Source: Arthrobacter pascens
GTDB lineage: Bacteria; Actinomycetota; Actinomycetes; Actinomycetales; Micrococcaceae
DNA: 64,000 nt
Direction: 5' to 3'
NCBI RefSeq assembly: GCF_017052465.1
Contig: NZ_JAFHKT010000120.1
Span: 21,232 to 85,231 of the forward strand
Shown: positions 48,232 through 57,636 of the stretch, piece after piece
Position numbering within the stretch: the first letter of the stretch is position 1
Layout: each line of letters opens with the position of its first letter
The notes under the pieces: generated by a model
What the model saw: the letters and a program-made list of their open reading frames with translations, nothing else
What the model was told of the DNA's origin: nothing
Database searches by the model: none
Made by a program: the position numbers and the translations under genes

Positions 48232-50565
48232 ATGGTGACTCGTAGGAACCCCATATTCGACACGGCCACTACCCTCGGAAAGATCTTCGCTTTCCTTGGC
48301 GTGAGCGCTATTTGCGGCGTCCTGGTGGCGGGCCTCCTGGTTCCGGCGGCCGCCGTTTCAGGCAGCTCGGCGAGCAGTTCGATCGACTTTTTTGACACTC
48401 TCCCGGCGGAGCTGCAGGTGGACCCGCCCAGCCAGTCCACCAAGATCCTGGCGGCGGACGGGAGCGTTATCGCCAACCTCTTCGCGGAGAACCGCACCCG
48501 GGTGCCGCTGGAGCAGATCTCGCCGTATATGAAGGACGCGGTGATCGCCATCGAGGACAGCCGGTTCTATGAGCACGGCGGCGTCGACACCACAGGTATC
48601 CTCCGCGCCCTTGTCGCCACGGCGCGCGGCAACAAGCAGGGTGCGTCCACCATCACCCAGCAGTACGTCAACAACGTCCTCAATGCCTCGCTCGAGGCGG
48701 AGGGCCGCGGGGAAGACATCAAGCTCAACGGCGTGAACAAGGGCGTGGGCGACAAGCTGCGCGAGATGAAGCTGGCCATCGCCCTGGAAAAGAAGTTCAC
48801 CAAGGAACAGATCCTTGAGGGCTACCTCAACATCGTGTTCTTCAACCGTGACGCCTACGGCATCGAAGCCGCTTCCAAGTTCTTCTTCAGCACCACCGCG
48901 AAGGACCTGACGCTCCCCCAGGCGGCGCTGCTTGCCGGCCTCGTCAACAGCCCCTCCGCGTTCGACCCCATCTCCAACCCGGAGAACGCCAAGGTACGCC
49001 GCGACCTCGTGCTGAACGTCATGCTCAGCCAGAAGAAGATCACTAAGGCCCAGCACACCGCCGCAGTGGCCACCCCGGTGCAGCCCAAGATCACTCCGGC
49101 CCGGCAGGGTTGCGCCTACTCGCCCACCGCTCCGTACTTCTGCGACTATGTCCTGCACCTGCTCCTCAACAACCCGGCCTACGGTGCGGACCCCGAGGAA
49201 CGCGAAAAGAAGATTTTCCGCGGCGGCCTGACCATCAAGACCACCCTGGACCCGAAGGCACAGAAGGCCGCGCAGGACCAGGTGAACGCCGCCGCGGGCT
49301 CCAACCCGGACAAGTGGGGCGCGGCCCTCGTCTCCGTGGAGCCGAAGACCGGCAAGATCACCAATATGGCCCAGAACACCTCTTGGTTTCCGGGCAAGGG
49401 AAAGTTCGACAGCCAGATCAACTTCAGCGTTGACCAGTACGACGACAAGGGCAGCGACCTGAACGGCCTCGGTGGCGCCCAGCCCGGGTCGACTATGAAG
49501 CCGTTCACGTTTGCCCAGTGGCTGGAGGAGGGCAAGTCGATGAACACCATCGTCAACGCCTCCCAGCGCCGCTACGGGCAGGACTTCCCGTGGCGGAACA
49601 CCTGCCCCACCCCCACCGTCGGATGGTACGACAGCACCAACGGCACGGATGACCTCCAGAACGCCGAAGAGGGCTATTACCGCCCCATGACCGTTCTGGA
49701 CGGCCTGAAGAACTCCATCAACACGGCCACGTTCGCCTCCGCAGCACAGGTTGACCTGTGCGGCATCCAAAAGGTCGTGGACGCCGTAGGCCTCCACGGC
49801 GGCCTGCCGGCCCGGGACAAGGACACCAACGCGGTGGTCGACGCGAATCCCAAGATCACCATGACCACCCTTGGCAACCTGCTTGGTTCGACTCAGACGG
49901 CCCCTCTGACCATGGCCAGCGCCTTTGCCACGTTCGCCAATGACGGCAAGTACTGCGCCCCGATTGCCGTCACTTCGGTGACCGACCAGACCGGTGCACA
50001 ATTGCCGGCGCAGTCGACGCAGTGCCGGGACGCCATCAAACCCGACGTGGCCCGCGGTGTGAACTACGCGCTCCAAAAGGTCCTGAATGAGGGATCCGGC
50101 TCGCTCATTCAGCCCAGGATCTCCACGGACACCTCCTTCCCCATTGCGGCGAAGACCGGTACGTCCAACAACAACGGCTCCACCTGGGTTGTCGGCCACA
50201 CCATGGGCCTTGCCACCGCAGCCTGGTTTGGTGACGCGCTGGGGGCCCAGGACAGGGCCGGCCAGAACGTCACGGTGAACGGCAAGTTCTACACCGGCAT
50301 TGACGGCTATATGATCGCCGGCCCGATGTTCTCGCAGTTCATGTCCCAGATTGCGCCCGGCTATGGCACCGAACCCTTCCCGGAGCCACCGTCCAACCTG
50401 CTTTACGGCGCCCCCCAGTACCAGCCGCCCGTCCAGAACAATCCGCAGCCGGCCCCGAATAATCCGCAGCCCCCGAGCACCCAGGAACCGCCGAGCAAAC
50501 CGCAGCCCTCGACCGGTACCGGCAACACAGGCGGCACCGGCAACGGCAACAAGGGGAATGACTGA
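48232..50565 (+). CDS. Class A penicillin-binding protein (glycosyltransferase plus transpeptidase)
   Basis: Bifunctional peptidoglycan synthase of 777 residues, PonA type. An N-terminal anchor (IFAFLGVSAICGVLVAGLLVPAA) precedes the GT51 domain: IAIEDSRFYEHGGVD near residue 108 (catalytic Glu) and GASTITQQYVNNVL. The transpeptidase has PGSTMKPFTFAQWL near residue 418 (nucleophile Ser and Lys) and AAKTGTSNNNGSTW near residue 640. The tail is Pro/Gln/Asn-rich and disordered. The ATG at 48232 has GGAG between a TAAAGT box and the start, so either initiation mode works. A GTG 3 nt later is an alternative. Confidence 0.93.
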   Translation: MVTRRNPIFDTATTLGKIFAFLGVSAICGVLVAGLLVPAAAVSGSSASSSIDFFDTLPAELQVDPPSQSTKILAADGSVIANLFAENRTRVPLEQISPYMKDAVIAIEDSRFYEHGGVDTTGILRALVATARGNKQGASTITQQYVNNVLNASLEAEGRGEDIKLNGVNKGVGDKLREMKLAIALEKKFTKEQILEGYLNIVFFNRDAYGIEAASKFFFSTTAKDLTLPQAALLAGLVNSPSAFDPISNPENAKVRRDLVLNVMLSQKKITKAQHTAAVATPVQPKITPARQGCAYSPTAPYFCDYVLHLLLNNPAYGADPEEREKKIFRGGLTIKTTLDPKAQKAAQDQVNAAAGSNPDKWGAALVSVEPKTGKITNMAQNTSWFPGKGKFDSQINFSVDQYDDKGSDLNGLGGAQPGSTMKPFTFAQWLEEGKSMNTIVNASQRRYGQDFPWRNTCPTPTVGWYDSTNGTDDLQNAEEGYYRPMTVLDGLKNSINTATFASAAQVDLCGIQKVVDAVGLHGGLPARDKDTNAVVDANPKITMTTLGNLLGSTQTAPLTMASAFATFANDGKYCAPIAVTSVTDQTGAQLPAQSTQCRDAIKPDVARGVNYALQKVLNEGSGSLIQPRISTDTSFPIAAKTGTSNNNGSTWVVGHTMGLATAAWFGDALGAQDRAGQNVTVNGKFYTGIDGYMIAGPMFSQFMSQIAPGYGTEPFPEPPSNLLYGAPQYQPPVQNNPQPAPNNPQPPSTQEPPSKPQPSTGTGNTGGTGNGNKGND

Positions 50566-50570
50566 CGTTG

Positions 50571-51515
50571 ATGGATACATCACAGCTGGCCAGCCGCGCG
50601 CGGAGCATCGCGCGCGGCTTTGCCGTCACTGCTGCAACCGGAACCGCAGTCGGCCTGGCCGCCACAGGCTACGGCCTCTGGGAGAAGAACCAGTTTGTGT
50701 TGCGGAAAGAAACGCTGCCCATCCTGCCTGAGGGCGAGGCCCCGTTCCGGATCCTCCACCTGAGCGATATCCACTTCGTTCCGGGGCAGAAGGCGAAATG
50801 GGAATGGCTTCGTTCCCTGGCCGAGCTGAAGCCGGACCTCGTTGTCAACACCGGCGACAATCTGAGCCACCCCAAGGCTGTGGATCCGCTGCTCACTGCC
50901 CTGGCGCCGCTCATGGAGTTTCCGGGCGTCTTCGTCCCCGGCTCGAATGACTACTATGCCCCCAAGCTGAAGAACCCGGCGTCGTATCTGCTGGGGCCGT
51001 CCAAGCTCAAGCGGGACACCGAAGAGCTGGACTGGCCGCGGCTCCGCTCCGGCTTTGGCATGGGCGGTTGGGTAGATCTGACCAACCGCCACCAGTCGAT
51101 TGTGCTCAGGGGCATCCGTTTCGATTTCTCCGGCGTGGACGACCCCCACCTGAAGCGTGAACGGTACGCGGGCTGGCCCAGGGGCACCAGGGGCCAGGAC
51201 TCCAACGCCCACCTGCGCGTGGCGGTCATCCATGCCCCATACCAGCGGGTGCTGGATCACTTCACGGAGGACGGCGCCGACCTGCTTTTGGCCGGCCACA
51301 CCCATGGCGGCCAGCTGTGCATACCGGGTTACGGTGCGGTCATCGCCAACTGCGACATCCCGACGTGGCGGGCCAAGGGGCTGCACGACTGGCAAAGCAA
51401 CGGCCATACGACGCCGGTCAACGTCTCGGGCGGCATCGGTACCTCGCGCTTTGCTCCCGTCAGGATCGCCTGCAAACCCGAGGCCGTCCTGCTGACGCTG
51501 ACTGCCCGCCCCTGA
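50571..51515 (+). CDS. Metallophosphoesterase (calcineurin-like, YkuE type)
   Basis: 314 residues. LHLSDIHFVPGQ, NTGDNLSH, GSNDYYAP and LLLAGHTHGGQLCIPGYG are the five metal-binding blocks (DxH, GDx2, GNxx-type, HxxxxH, GHTH). An N-terminal helix (GFAVTAATGTAVGLAATGYGLW) anchors it to the membrane, with the catalytic domain probably outside. It lies 5 bp after ponA, suggesting a cell-envelope role; homologues act on phospholipids or UDP-sugar lipids. The ATG at 50571 is used; the TTG just before it at 50568 is an alternative. Confidence 0.9.
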   Translation: MDTSQLASRARSIARGFAVTAATGTAVGLAATGYGLWEKNQFVLRKETLPILPEGEAPFRILHLSDIHFVPGQKAKWEWLRSLAELKPDLVVNTGDNLSHPKAVDPLLTALAPLMEFPGVFVPGSNDYYAPKLKNPASYLLGPSKLKRDTEELDWPRLRSGFGMGGWVDLTNRHQSIVLRGIRFDFSGVDDPHLKRERYAGWPRGTRGQDSNAHLRVAVIHAPYQRVLDHFTEDGADLLLAGHTHGGQLCIPGYGAVIANCDIPTWRAKGLHDWQSNGHTTPVNVSGGIGTSRFAPVRIACKPEAVLLTLTARP

Positions 51516-51620
51516 ATCACCTCCTGAGACACCGCTTCGACGCCGTGTGAACCGCGGCACTCATGGCATAGGGTAGTTGCTACGGGACACCACATTTGCA
51601 CTTGAGTTCGAGAAGCGGGC

Positions 51621-53465
51621 ATGGCCAAGCAGACTTCGTTTTTCAGATCCGTCAGCCGTCTCTATCCCCATGTGAAGCCGATCCTCCCCCGGCTTATCCT
51701 GGGGCTGCTGTGCGCCCTCCTGGCCAGCGTCGTTGCCCTCACCATTCCCCAGGTTCTGCGGGTACTGATCAATGATTCACTCCGGCCGGGCGCCACCGCG
51801 GATGCGGTATGGGCCTCCGCCGGCGTCATCCTTGTCCTGGGCATCGCCGAGGCTGCGCTCGTGGCGCTCCGCCGGACCTTCGTCATCAACCCGGCCACCA
51901 CGGTGGAAACCCGGATGCGGGTTTCGCTGTACGGCCATTTGCAGGACCTCACCGTCTCCTTCCACGACCGGTGGGGCTCGGGACAACTGCTCTCCCGCGC
52001 CATGACGGACCTGAACTTCCTGCGGCGCTGGATGGCCTTCGGAGCGATCATGCTGGTGGTCACCACACTGACCGTGGTGATCGGCGTCGCCGTCATGTTC
52101 ACCATGAGCTGGCAGCTGGCACTGATCTTCCTGGCGGCGGCGGTGCCCATCATGATTTACGGCTTCCGTTTCCGGACCCGCTTCAGCAAGGTTGCCCGCC
52201 GCAGCCAGGACCAGGCCGGCGACCTCGCCACCACGGTGGAGGAATCAGTCCACGGCATCCGCGTGCTGAAGGCCTTCGGCAGGAGCCGCGAGGCGCTGGA
52301 AACGTTCAACGGGCAGGCCGAGGAACTCCGCCAGACCGAGATCGCCAAGGCCAGGCACCAGGCCACCTTCAGCATGGTGGTCACGCTCCTGCCCGAACTG
52401 GCCCTCGGCGCCGGACTGGTGGTGGGAATCCTCCTGGCAGCCGACGGCCAGCTCAGCATCGGCGCGCTCGTGGCCTTCTTCGCCACGGCGGCGGTCATCG
52501 CAGCGCCCGTGGAGTTCTCCGGCATGCTGCTGGCCATGGCCCTGACGGCGAAGAGCGCACTGGACCGCCACTTTGAAGTCATGGACGTGCAGAACACCAT
52601 CACCAGCCCGGCGAAGCCCGCCCGGCCCGTGGAACTGAACGGCGCCCTGGGCTTCCACGACGTCACCTTCGCCTTCGAGGACGCCCCGGACAAACCCATC
52701 CTCAAAGGCATCAGCCTGGAGATCCGCCCCGGGGAAACCATGGCGCTGGTGGGCGTCACCGGCAGCGGCAAAAGCGCCCTGCTGCAGCTTGTTCCGCGCC
52801 TCTACGACGTCACCCGGGGGTCCATCACCATCGACGGCGTTGACCTGCGTGACTTCAGCGTGGAGGAACTGCGCCGCGTGGTCGGCGTTGCCTTCGAGGA
52901 CACCACGCTCTTCTCGAATTCCGTCCGCGACAACGTGCTGCTGGGTGCCAGGACAAACGCCGGCCTGGGTTCCGGGGGCGCCGGCGAGGACGAACTGGAA
53001 GCCGTCCTGGAGGAGGCCCTCGACACCGCCCAGGCACACTTCGCCTATTCGCTGCCGGACGGCCTGGATACCCTGATCGGCGACGAGGGGTTAAGCCTCT
53101 CCGGCGGGCAGCGGCAGCGGATCGCCCTGGCGCGCGCCATCGCGGCCCGGCCCAGAATCCTGGTGCTGGACGATCCGCTGTCCGCCCTTGACGTCAACAC
53201 CGAGGAACTGGTGGAGCACCGCCTGCGGGAGGTGCTGGCCGGCACCACGACCCTCATCGTGGCCCACCGTCCCTCCACCGTCACGTTGGCTGACCGGGTG
53301 GCGCTGCTCGAGGACGGCCGGATCGCCGCCGTCGGAACGCATGCCGAACTGCTGGCGGCCAATGATCATTACCGGTATGTCATCGCCAGCCTGAAGAGCG
53401 AGCCCCGCGACCTCGACTCCGAATTGTCCGCCCTGGAGGACGACGCCGAGGAGGCCATCCGGTGA
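51621..53465 (+). CDS. ABC exporter half-transporter, subunit with degenerate Walker B
   Basis: 614 residues: six membrane helices (residues about 20-310) then a nucleotide-binding domain. Walker A is [11 protein letters not shown] near residue 378 and the signature is [14 protein letters not shown] near 491. Walker B is [12 protein letters not shown] near 511, with Asp where the catalytic Glu normally sits. The H-loop is VAHRPST. The Asp marks the non-hydrolysing site of heterodimeric exporters such as BmrC or TM287. The next gene overlaps as GTGA and supplies the matching half. Drug, lipid or peptide substrates are possible. Confidence 0.92.
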   Translation: MAKQTSFFRSVSRLYPHVKPILPRLILGLLCALLASVVALTIPQVLRVLINDSLRPGATADAVWASAGVILVLGIAEAALVALRRTFVINPATTVETRMRVSLYGHLQDLTVSFHDRWGSGQLLSRAMTDLNFLRRWMAFGAIMLVVTTLTVVIGVAVMFTMSWQLALIFLAAAVPIMIYGFRFRTRFSKVARRSQDQAGDLATTVEESVHGIRVLKAFGRSREALETFNGQAEELRQTEIAKARHQATFSMVVTLLPELALGAGLVVGILLAADGQLSIGALVAFFATAAVIAAPVEFSGMLLAMALTAKSALDRHFEVMDVQNTITSPAKPARPVELNGALGFHDVTFAFEDAPDKPILKGISLEIRPGETMALVGVTGSGKSALLQLVPRLYDVTRGSITIDGVDLRDFSVEELRRVVGVAFEDTTLFSNSVRDNVLLGARTNAGLGSGGAGEDELEAVLEEALDTAQAHFAYSLPDGLDTLIGDEGLSLSGGQRQRIALARAIAARPRILVLDDPLSALDVNTEELVEHRLREVLAGTTTLIVAHRPSTVTLADRVALLEDGRIAAVGTHAELLAANDHYRYVIASLKSEPRDLDSELSALEDDAEEAIR

Positions 53466-55342
53466 GCACCACAGCATTCGGCACCGCCAACGAGGACAAC
53501 GCCCACCTAAGCAAGAGCGACAGCAAAGCCGTGCGACGCCGGTCGCTCGCCCTGCTGGCGTCGCTGATCCGCCCCGTCCGGCTGCGGTTCTGGTTCACCA
53601 TCGCCACGGTTGTCCTCTCCCAGGCGGCGCGCGTCGCCGGGCCTGCCCTGATCGCCTTCGGCATCGACCACGCCCTGCCGGCCCTGCGCGCCGGCTACAA
53701 TCTCCCGCTCGTGATGACCGGCGTCGCTTACCTCGCGGCGGCGTTGGCGACCGCAGGCCTGACTGCGCTGTATGTGACATCGACGGCGAGGCTGAGCCAG
53801 GCCATGCTGCTGGACCTGCGCCTGCGGGTTTTCCGGCACACGCAGCGGCTGAGCCTCGAGTTCCACGAGAAATACACCTCGGGCAGGATCATCGCGAGGC
53901 AGACGTCGGACCTGGAAGCCCTCCGCGAACTCCTCGATTCCGGGGTCAGCTCCCTGGCATCCGGCCTGCTGTTCATGTTCTTCACCGCCGTCACCGTCTT
54001 TGCCCTCGATTGGCGGAGCGGGCTGATCGTTCTCGCTGCCGGCGTTCCGATGTTCTTCCTGGCCCGCTGGTACCAGAAGCACTCCCAGATCGCGTTCCGC
54101 GAGTCCCGCGTGGTGTCTGCCCGGCTGATCGTGCACTTCGTGGAAACCATGACCGGAATCCGCGCCGTGAAGGCCTTCCGGAAGGAACGCGACAACGCCG
54201 CGGAGTACGGGGAACTGGCAGAGGAGTACCGAAAGGCGACGGTCCGGTCCATCAACCTCAACGGCGTGTTCCAGCCGGGGCTGGTGCTGACCGGCAACGT
54301 CTGCGTGGCCGCGGTGCTGCTCTTCGGCGGTTTCCGCGTGCTCAGCGGCGACCTCGCCGTGGGCGTGCTGCTGGCGCTGATGCTGTCCACCAAGCGCTTC
54401 TTCCAGCCCGTGGACCAGATGGCCATGTTCTACAACTCCTTCCAAAGCGCGCAGGCGGCGCTGGAGAAGGTGTCCGGCCTGCTCGAGGAGGTGCCCACGG
54501 TCCGCCCGCCCCGGAACGCCGTGGACCTGCGGGATGCCGACGGCACGGTCGAGTTCAAGGACGTCGAGTTCCGGTACGGCAGCGGCCCGCTGGTCATCCC
54601 CAGGCTGAACCTCAGCATCCCCGCGGGCCAGACGGTGGCACTGGTCGGGCAGACCGGCGCGGGCAAATCCACCCTCGCTAAACTCATCGCCCGCTTCTAC
54701 GACGTCACCTCCGGTTCAGTCACGCTGGACGGCGTGGACCTGCGGCAGCTCGGCACCGGCGACCTGCGGCGGAACATTGTGATGGTCACCCAGGAGGCGT
54801 TTCTGTTCAGCGGCTCCGTGGCGGACAACATCGCACTCGGCCGGCCGGACGCATCGCGGGAGGAAATCGAGGCAGCGGCGAAAGCCGTGGGCGCCCACGA
54901 GTTCATCTCGGAGCTCCCGGAGGGCTATGACACCGACGTCAACAAACGTGGCGGCCGCGTATCGTCGGGCCAGCGCCAGCTGACCAGCTTCGCCCGTGCC
55001 TTCCTGGCCCGGCCAGCCGTGCTGATCCTCGACGAGGCCACGTCCTCCCTGGACATCCCCTCCGAGCGCCTGGTGCAGAGCGGCCTGGCCAGGCTGTTGC
55101 GCGGCACAGCGCACGACGGCGGCGCCACCGGAGGCGCTGAGACCGGGACCGCCGCCGGCGGCCGCACCGCAGCACGCACGGCGCTCATTATCGCGCACCG
55201 GCTGTCCACCGTGGAGACCGCTGACAGGGTGCTGGTGGTCCACGACGGCCGCGTGGTGGAGGACGGAACGCCGGAGGAGCTGATCGGCGGCGGGGGCCGC
55301 TTTGCCCGGCTGCACGGTGCGTGGAAGGACTCGCTCGTGTGA
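53462..55342 (+). CDS. ABC exporter half-transporter, subunit with canonical Walker B
   Basis: 626 residues, six helices plus nucleotide-binding domain. Walker A is [13 protein letters not shown] near residue 395. The signature is altered to [14 protein letters not shown] (LSGGQ consensus). Walker B is [12 protein letters not shown] with the catalytic Glu. The H-loop is IIAHRLST. An unusual 25-residue Gly/Ala/Thr-rich insert ([20 protein letters not shown]) separates the D-loop helix from the H-loop strand. The degenerate signature would pair with the partner's Asp Walker B, giving one dead and one live ATP site. The GTG start is translationally coupled to the upstream gene. Confidence 0.92.
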   Translation: MSTTAFGTANEDNAHLSKSDSKAVRRRSLALLASLIRPVRLRFWFTIATVVLSQAARVAGPALIAFGIDHALPALRAGYNLPLVMTGVAYLAAALATAGLTALYVTSTARLSQAMLLDLRLRVFRHTQRLSLEFHEKYTSGRIIARQTSDLEALRELLDSGVSSLASGLLFMFFTAVTVFALDWRSGLIVLAAGVPMFFLARWYQKHSQIAFRESRVVSARLIVHFVETMTGIRAVKAFRKERDNAAEYGELAEEYRKATVRSINLNGVFQPGLVLTGNVCVAAVLLFGGFRVLSGDLAVGVLLALMLSTKRFFQPVDQMAMFYNSFQSAQAALEKVSGLLEEVPTVRPPRNAVDLRDADGTVEFKDVEFRYGSGPLVIPRLNLSIPAGQTVALVGQTGAGKSTLAKLIARFYDVTSGSVTLDGVDLRQLGTGDLRRNIVMVTQEAFLFSGSVADNIALGRPDASREEIEAAAKAVGAHEFISELPEGYDTDVNKRGGRVSSGQRQLTSFARAFLARPAVLILDEATSSLDIPSERLVQSGLARLLRGTAHDGGATGGAETGTAAGGRTAARTALIIAHRLSTVETADRVLVVHDGRVVEDGTPEELIGGGGRFARLHGAWKDSLV

Positions 55343-55432
55343 GATCAGGTGCTTCTGCATCCCGTGCACGGCACCGATTTCGCATGTGCCCCTCTCATCC
55401 GTTATTCTTGTTTAGTTGCTTTCGCAGCGGAT

Positions 55433-55509
<77 letters not shown>

Positions 55510-55513
55510 AACG

Positions 55514-55547
55514 AAAGAGGGTCTCCCCCAGGGAGGCCCTCTTTTTT
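55514..55547 (+). terminator. Intrinsic terminator of tRNA-Pro
   Basis: AGAGGGTCTCCC pairs with GGGAGGCCCTCT (one mismatch) around a CCA loop and is followed by TTTTTT. Confidence 0.9.
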
Positions 55548-55574
55548 CGTCAGTTCACAGCCAGAGCCCCCGGT

Positions 55575-55919
55575 TCAGAGCTCCTGGTTCGTGATGTTCT
55601 GCCGCGCCCCTCCGTCACCCAGCAGCGGAATCCTCGGGCGGTTCGAGCCGTCATCCTCCAGATAGTCGCCGCGGCTCTCATAACCCTGGACAGTGTTCAC
55701 ATAGCGGTGGCGCAGCCGCAGGCCGACGGAGAAAAGCACCAGCGCCTCCAGCAGCGCCGCAATGCCGATGATCCCCCAGACGAGGGACCCGGTGTCGGCC
55801 GTTCCGCTCAGCACGCTGAACACGGATGTCCCGGCAACCGCCGCCACGATGAGCGAGGTGCCGGCGATGGTCCACAGGAAGTACGCCCGCTGCAGCCCGG
55901 TGGTCGTCCGTCGTTTCAT
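55575..55919 (-). CDS. Small membrane protein with two helices
   Basis: 114 residues; family not recognised. KRRTTTGLQRAYFLWTIAGTSLIVAAVAGTSVF is helix 1 and LVWGIIGIAALLEALVLFSVGLRL is helix 2, with a basic N-terminus and a polar, acidic C-terminal tail. The ATG at 55919 is fixed by GAGGAG 6 nt upstream. It lies downstream of the secreted-peptide gene on the same strand but beyond that gene's terminator, so it is probably expressed separately. Whether it belongs to the peptide system is open. Confidence 0.7.
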   Translation of the reverse strand: MKRRTTTGLQRAYFLWTIAGTSLIVAAVAGTSVFSVLSGTADTGSLVWGIIGIAALLEALVLFSVGLRLRHRYVNTVQGYESRGDYLEDDGSNRPRIPLLGDGGARQNITNQEL

Positions 55920-55969
55920 GGTGCACTCCTCGCTAGATGGATCAACTTGATGGTTCCGCAGTACAACGG

Positions 55970-56014
55970 GTGAAAAGAAACGGCTCCGGGACATGGTTCG
56001 CGCATGTCCCGGAG
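55970..56014 (-). terminator. Intrinsic terminator of the secreted-peptide gene
   Basis: CTCCGGGACATG pairs perfectly (12 bp) with CATGTCCCGGAG around a 7-nt loop. On the minus strand CCGTTTCTTTTC follows. It lies 21 bp after the peptide stop codon and gives the peptide its own short transcription unit. Confidence 0.85.
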
Positions 56015-56037
56015 CCCGGTTTCCTGAGGAAGCCTTA

Positions 56038-56232
56038 TTACATCGGATCAGGCCAGTTGCCGATCGACATGTAGTTCGTGCCGTCCACGCTCATCGGATC
56101 AGGCCAGTTCCCAATGGCAACGGCTGTGCCCGCGTTGTCAGTGGTCGGACCGGCAGACAGAACGGCCGGAGCCGTGGCGGAGAATGCGAGTGCCCCTGCC
56201 AGCGCGGCAGCGGCTGCAATCTTCTTCAACAT
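56038..56232 (-). CDS. Secreted peptide precursor with duplicated octapeptide, candidate RRNPP pheromone
   Basis: 64 residues. MLKK followed by IAAAAALAGALAFSATAPA is a Sec signal, with likely cleavage after VLSA (residue 27). The mature part of about 37 residues contains IGNWPDPM twice, at residues 40-47 and 57-64. The second copy is the exact C-terminus, followed by two TAA stops. Nine residues (SVDGTNYMS) separate the copies. The DNA repeat is 18 identical bp (56041-56058 and 56092-56109) and then diverges at third positions, so it is an old, protein-level duplication. GAGGAA lies 6 nt before the ATG. It is divergent from an XRE-TPR regulator. I do not recognise a known family. Confidence 0.85.
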   Translation of the reverse strand: MLKKIAAAAALAGALAFSATAPAVLSAGPTTDNAGTAVAIGNWPDPMSVDGTNYMSIGNWPDPM

Positions 56233-56290
56233 GTGAGTTCCTCAATACGAGTCGGATTCGTTACTTAGTCAGCACAGTCCTTGTTGACAT

Positions 56291-56304
56291 ACATTGTAAA
56301 ATGT
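56291..56304. promoter_or_regulatory. Palindrome ACATT-GTAA-AATGT in the peptide/regulator intergenic region
   Basis: 5-bp perfect arms in the most AT-rich stretch of the neighbourhood. TTGACA (56284-56289) touches it on the plus strand, and TTTACA reads within it on the minus strand. Candidate operator or promoter core for the divergent pair. Confidence 0.4.
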
Positions 56305-56327
56305 TTTCCACAGGGGCTGTCAACCAT

Positions 56328-56353
56328 GGCGTATAACACTGGCGTACGACACT
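56328..56353 (+). promoter_or_regulatory. Tandem 13-bp direct repeat upstream of the XRE-TPR gene
   Basis: GGCGTATAACACT is followed immediately by GGCGTACGACACT (11 of 13 identical), 20 bp before the GTG. It is a head-to-tail pair, one and a quarter helical turns apart, as expected for a regulator binding direct half-sites. Likely autoregulatory operator. Confidence 0.5.
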
Positions 56354-56373
56354 GTCCGGAATAGGAGGATCCC

Positions 56374-57636
56374 GTGGGGAACGGTTTCGGAGAGAAGCTC
56401 CGAGCAGAGCGGCTGGAGCGTGGCCTGACCCAGGCGGAATTGGGCAGGGATCTGTACTCTCCCAGCTATATCTCCTTGCTGGAGACCGGCCGCCGGGAAC
56501 CCACAGCGGACGTCATCGAGGAGCTCGCCCGCCGGCTTGAGCTCGCGCCCAAAGCGCTCGAGGCATGGAGCCAGCCCATCTCGGTCAGCGACGCCGAATA
56601 CGTTCTCGCCGGCCTGTACGCCCGGCAGGCCTGGGACCTCCGTGATTACGCCCTCGCCGCTGAGCATGCCGCCGCAGCTGCCCGGATCGCCCTTGAAGGC
56701 AAGAACACCAGCGCCTGGTGGAACATGACCTACATGCAGGCCGAGTGCCTCATGAAGCAGGGCCAGCTCAAGGAATGCCAGAAGATCATGGAGCACCTGC
56801 TGGAGCACCCCATGGCCACCGAATCTGCGGGGCTCGGGGTGCGTGCCCGCCAGATGCTCGCCGCGCTGTGCCACGGACAGGGCCAGCTCGGCGCCGCCGT
56901 GGAGCATGCGCAGCTGGCCGTGGAACAGTGCGCGCAGCTGCCCAAGGGTTCCACCCTGATCATCGGCGCGCTCCGCGCCCTCATCGGTGCACTCGCTGAA
57001 AGCGGGCGGCTGGATGAAGCCTGGACGTACTGCCAGGACATGAACGAGCAGATGGATGAGCAGTCCATGTCCCAGCTGGCCGGCGAGGTGGCCTGGGTCA
57101 TCGGGAACGTCGCGTTCATGCGTCACGACTACCCCGAGGGAATCAGGCACCACGAGCGCGCGGCCAAGCTGCTCTCCCCCGCGAACGACATCGACCTCTG
57201 GGCCCGCTTCAACAAGGCGTCGGCCGCCGTCCGGCTCTCGTCCGGGATCGTCGAGCCCGAAACGCTGTCCGCCATAGAACGCGCCGAACTTGCGCTGTCC
57301 ATCGTGGGCGGCAACAAGACCGACCAGCTCGAGGTGGCTTTCATCCGTGCGCGCTGGCTCTACCTCACCGGCGACATCGTGGCCGCCGTGCAAAAACTGC
57401 GCGAGATTCATACGGAGCGCGCCGCGCTCGCCAAGCACACAGCGGGCGAGGTCTCCCTCCTGCTGGGCAAGTCACTGAAGGCGGCCGGCGAAGCCGAGGA
57501 AGCGCTGGTGCTCCTGCAGGAAGCCCAAAAGGAGTTCAGCGCGGCCGGCGCCCAGGACCGCGTGCAGCAGGCCCTGGACGCCATGCTCGAGATCAGGCTG
57601 GCGCAGCGCCGGGCTGAGGCAGCCGAAGCCAGCTAG
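56374..57636 (+). CDS. XRE-HTH regulator with C-terminal TPR repeats (RRNPP-like architecture)
   Basis: 420 residues. Residues 5-60 are an HTH_3 domain: KLRAERLERGLTQAELGRDL, then SPSYISLLETGRREPTADVI and EELARRLEL. From about residue 75 to 410 the protein is all helical with TPR-type repeats: YVLAGLYARQAWDLRDYALAAEHAA, AWWNMTYMQAECLMKQGQLKECQKIMEHLL, QMLAALCHGQGQLGAAVEHAQLAVE and LLLGKSLKAAGEAEEALVLLQEA. This HTH-plus-TPR layout is that of PlcR/Rgg/NprR/PrgX/AimR peptide receptors, though actinobacterial XRE-TPR proteins are not all peptide sensors. A GTG start with AGGAGG 5 nt upstream. The stop shares CTAG with the purC stop. The divergent neighbour is a secreted peptide gene. Confidence 0.85.
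   Translation: MGNGFGEKLRAERLERGLTQAELGRDLYSPSYISLLETGRREPTADVIEELARRLELAPKALEAWSQPISVSDAEYVLAGLYARQAWDLRDYALAAEHAAAAARIALEGKNTSAWWNMTYMQAECLMKQGQLKECQKIMEHLLEHPMATESAGLGVRARQMLAALCHGQGQLGAAVEHAQLAVEQCAQLPKGSTLIIGALRALIGALAESGRLDEAWTYCQDMNEQMDEQSMSQLAGEVAWVIGNVAFMRHDYPEGIRHHERAAKLLSPANDIDLWARFNKASAAVRLSSGIVEPETLSAIERAELALSIVGGNKTDQLEVAFIRARWLYLTGDIVAAVQKLREIHTERAALAKHTAGEVSLLLGKSLKAAGEAEEALVLLQEAQKEFSAAGAQDRVQQALDAMLEIRLAQRRAEAAEAS

Noticed and set aside
48358..50583. A 741-residue minus-strand frame opposite the PBP gene
   Set aside because: Antisense shadow; the plus-strand product has intact GT51 and transpeptidase motifs.
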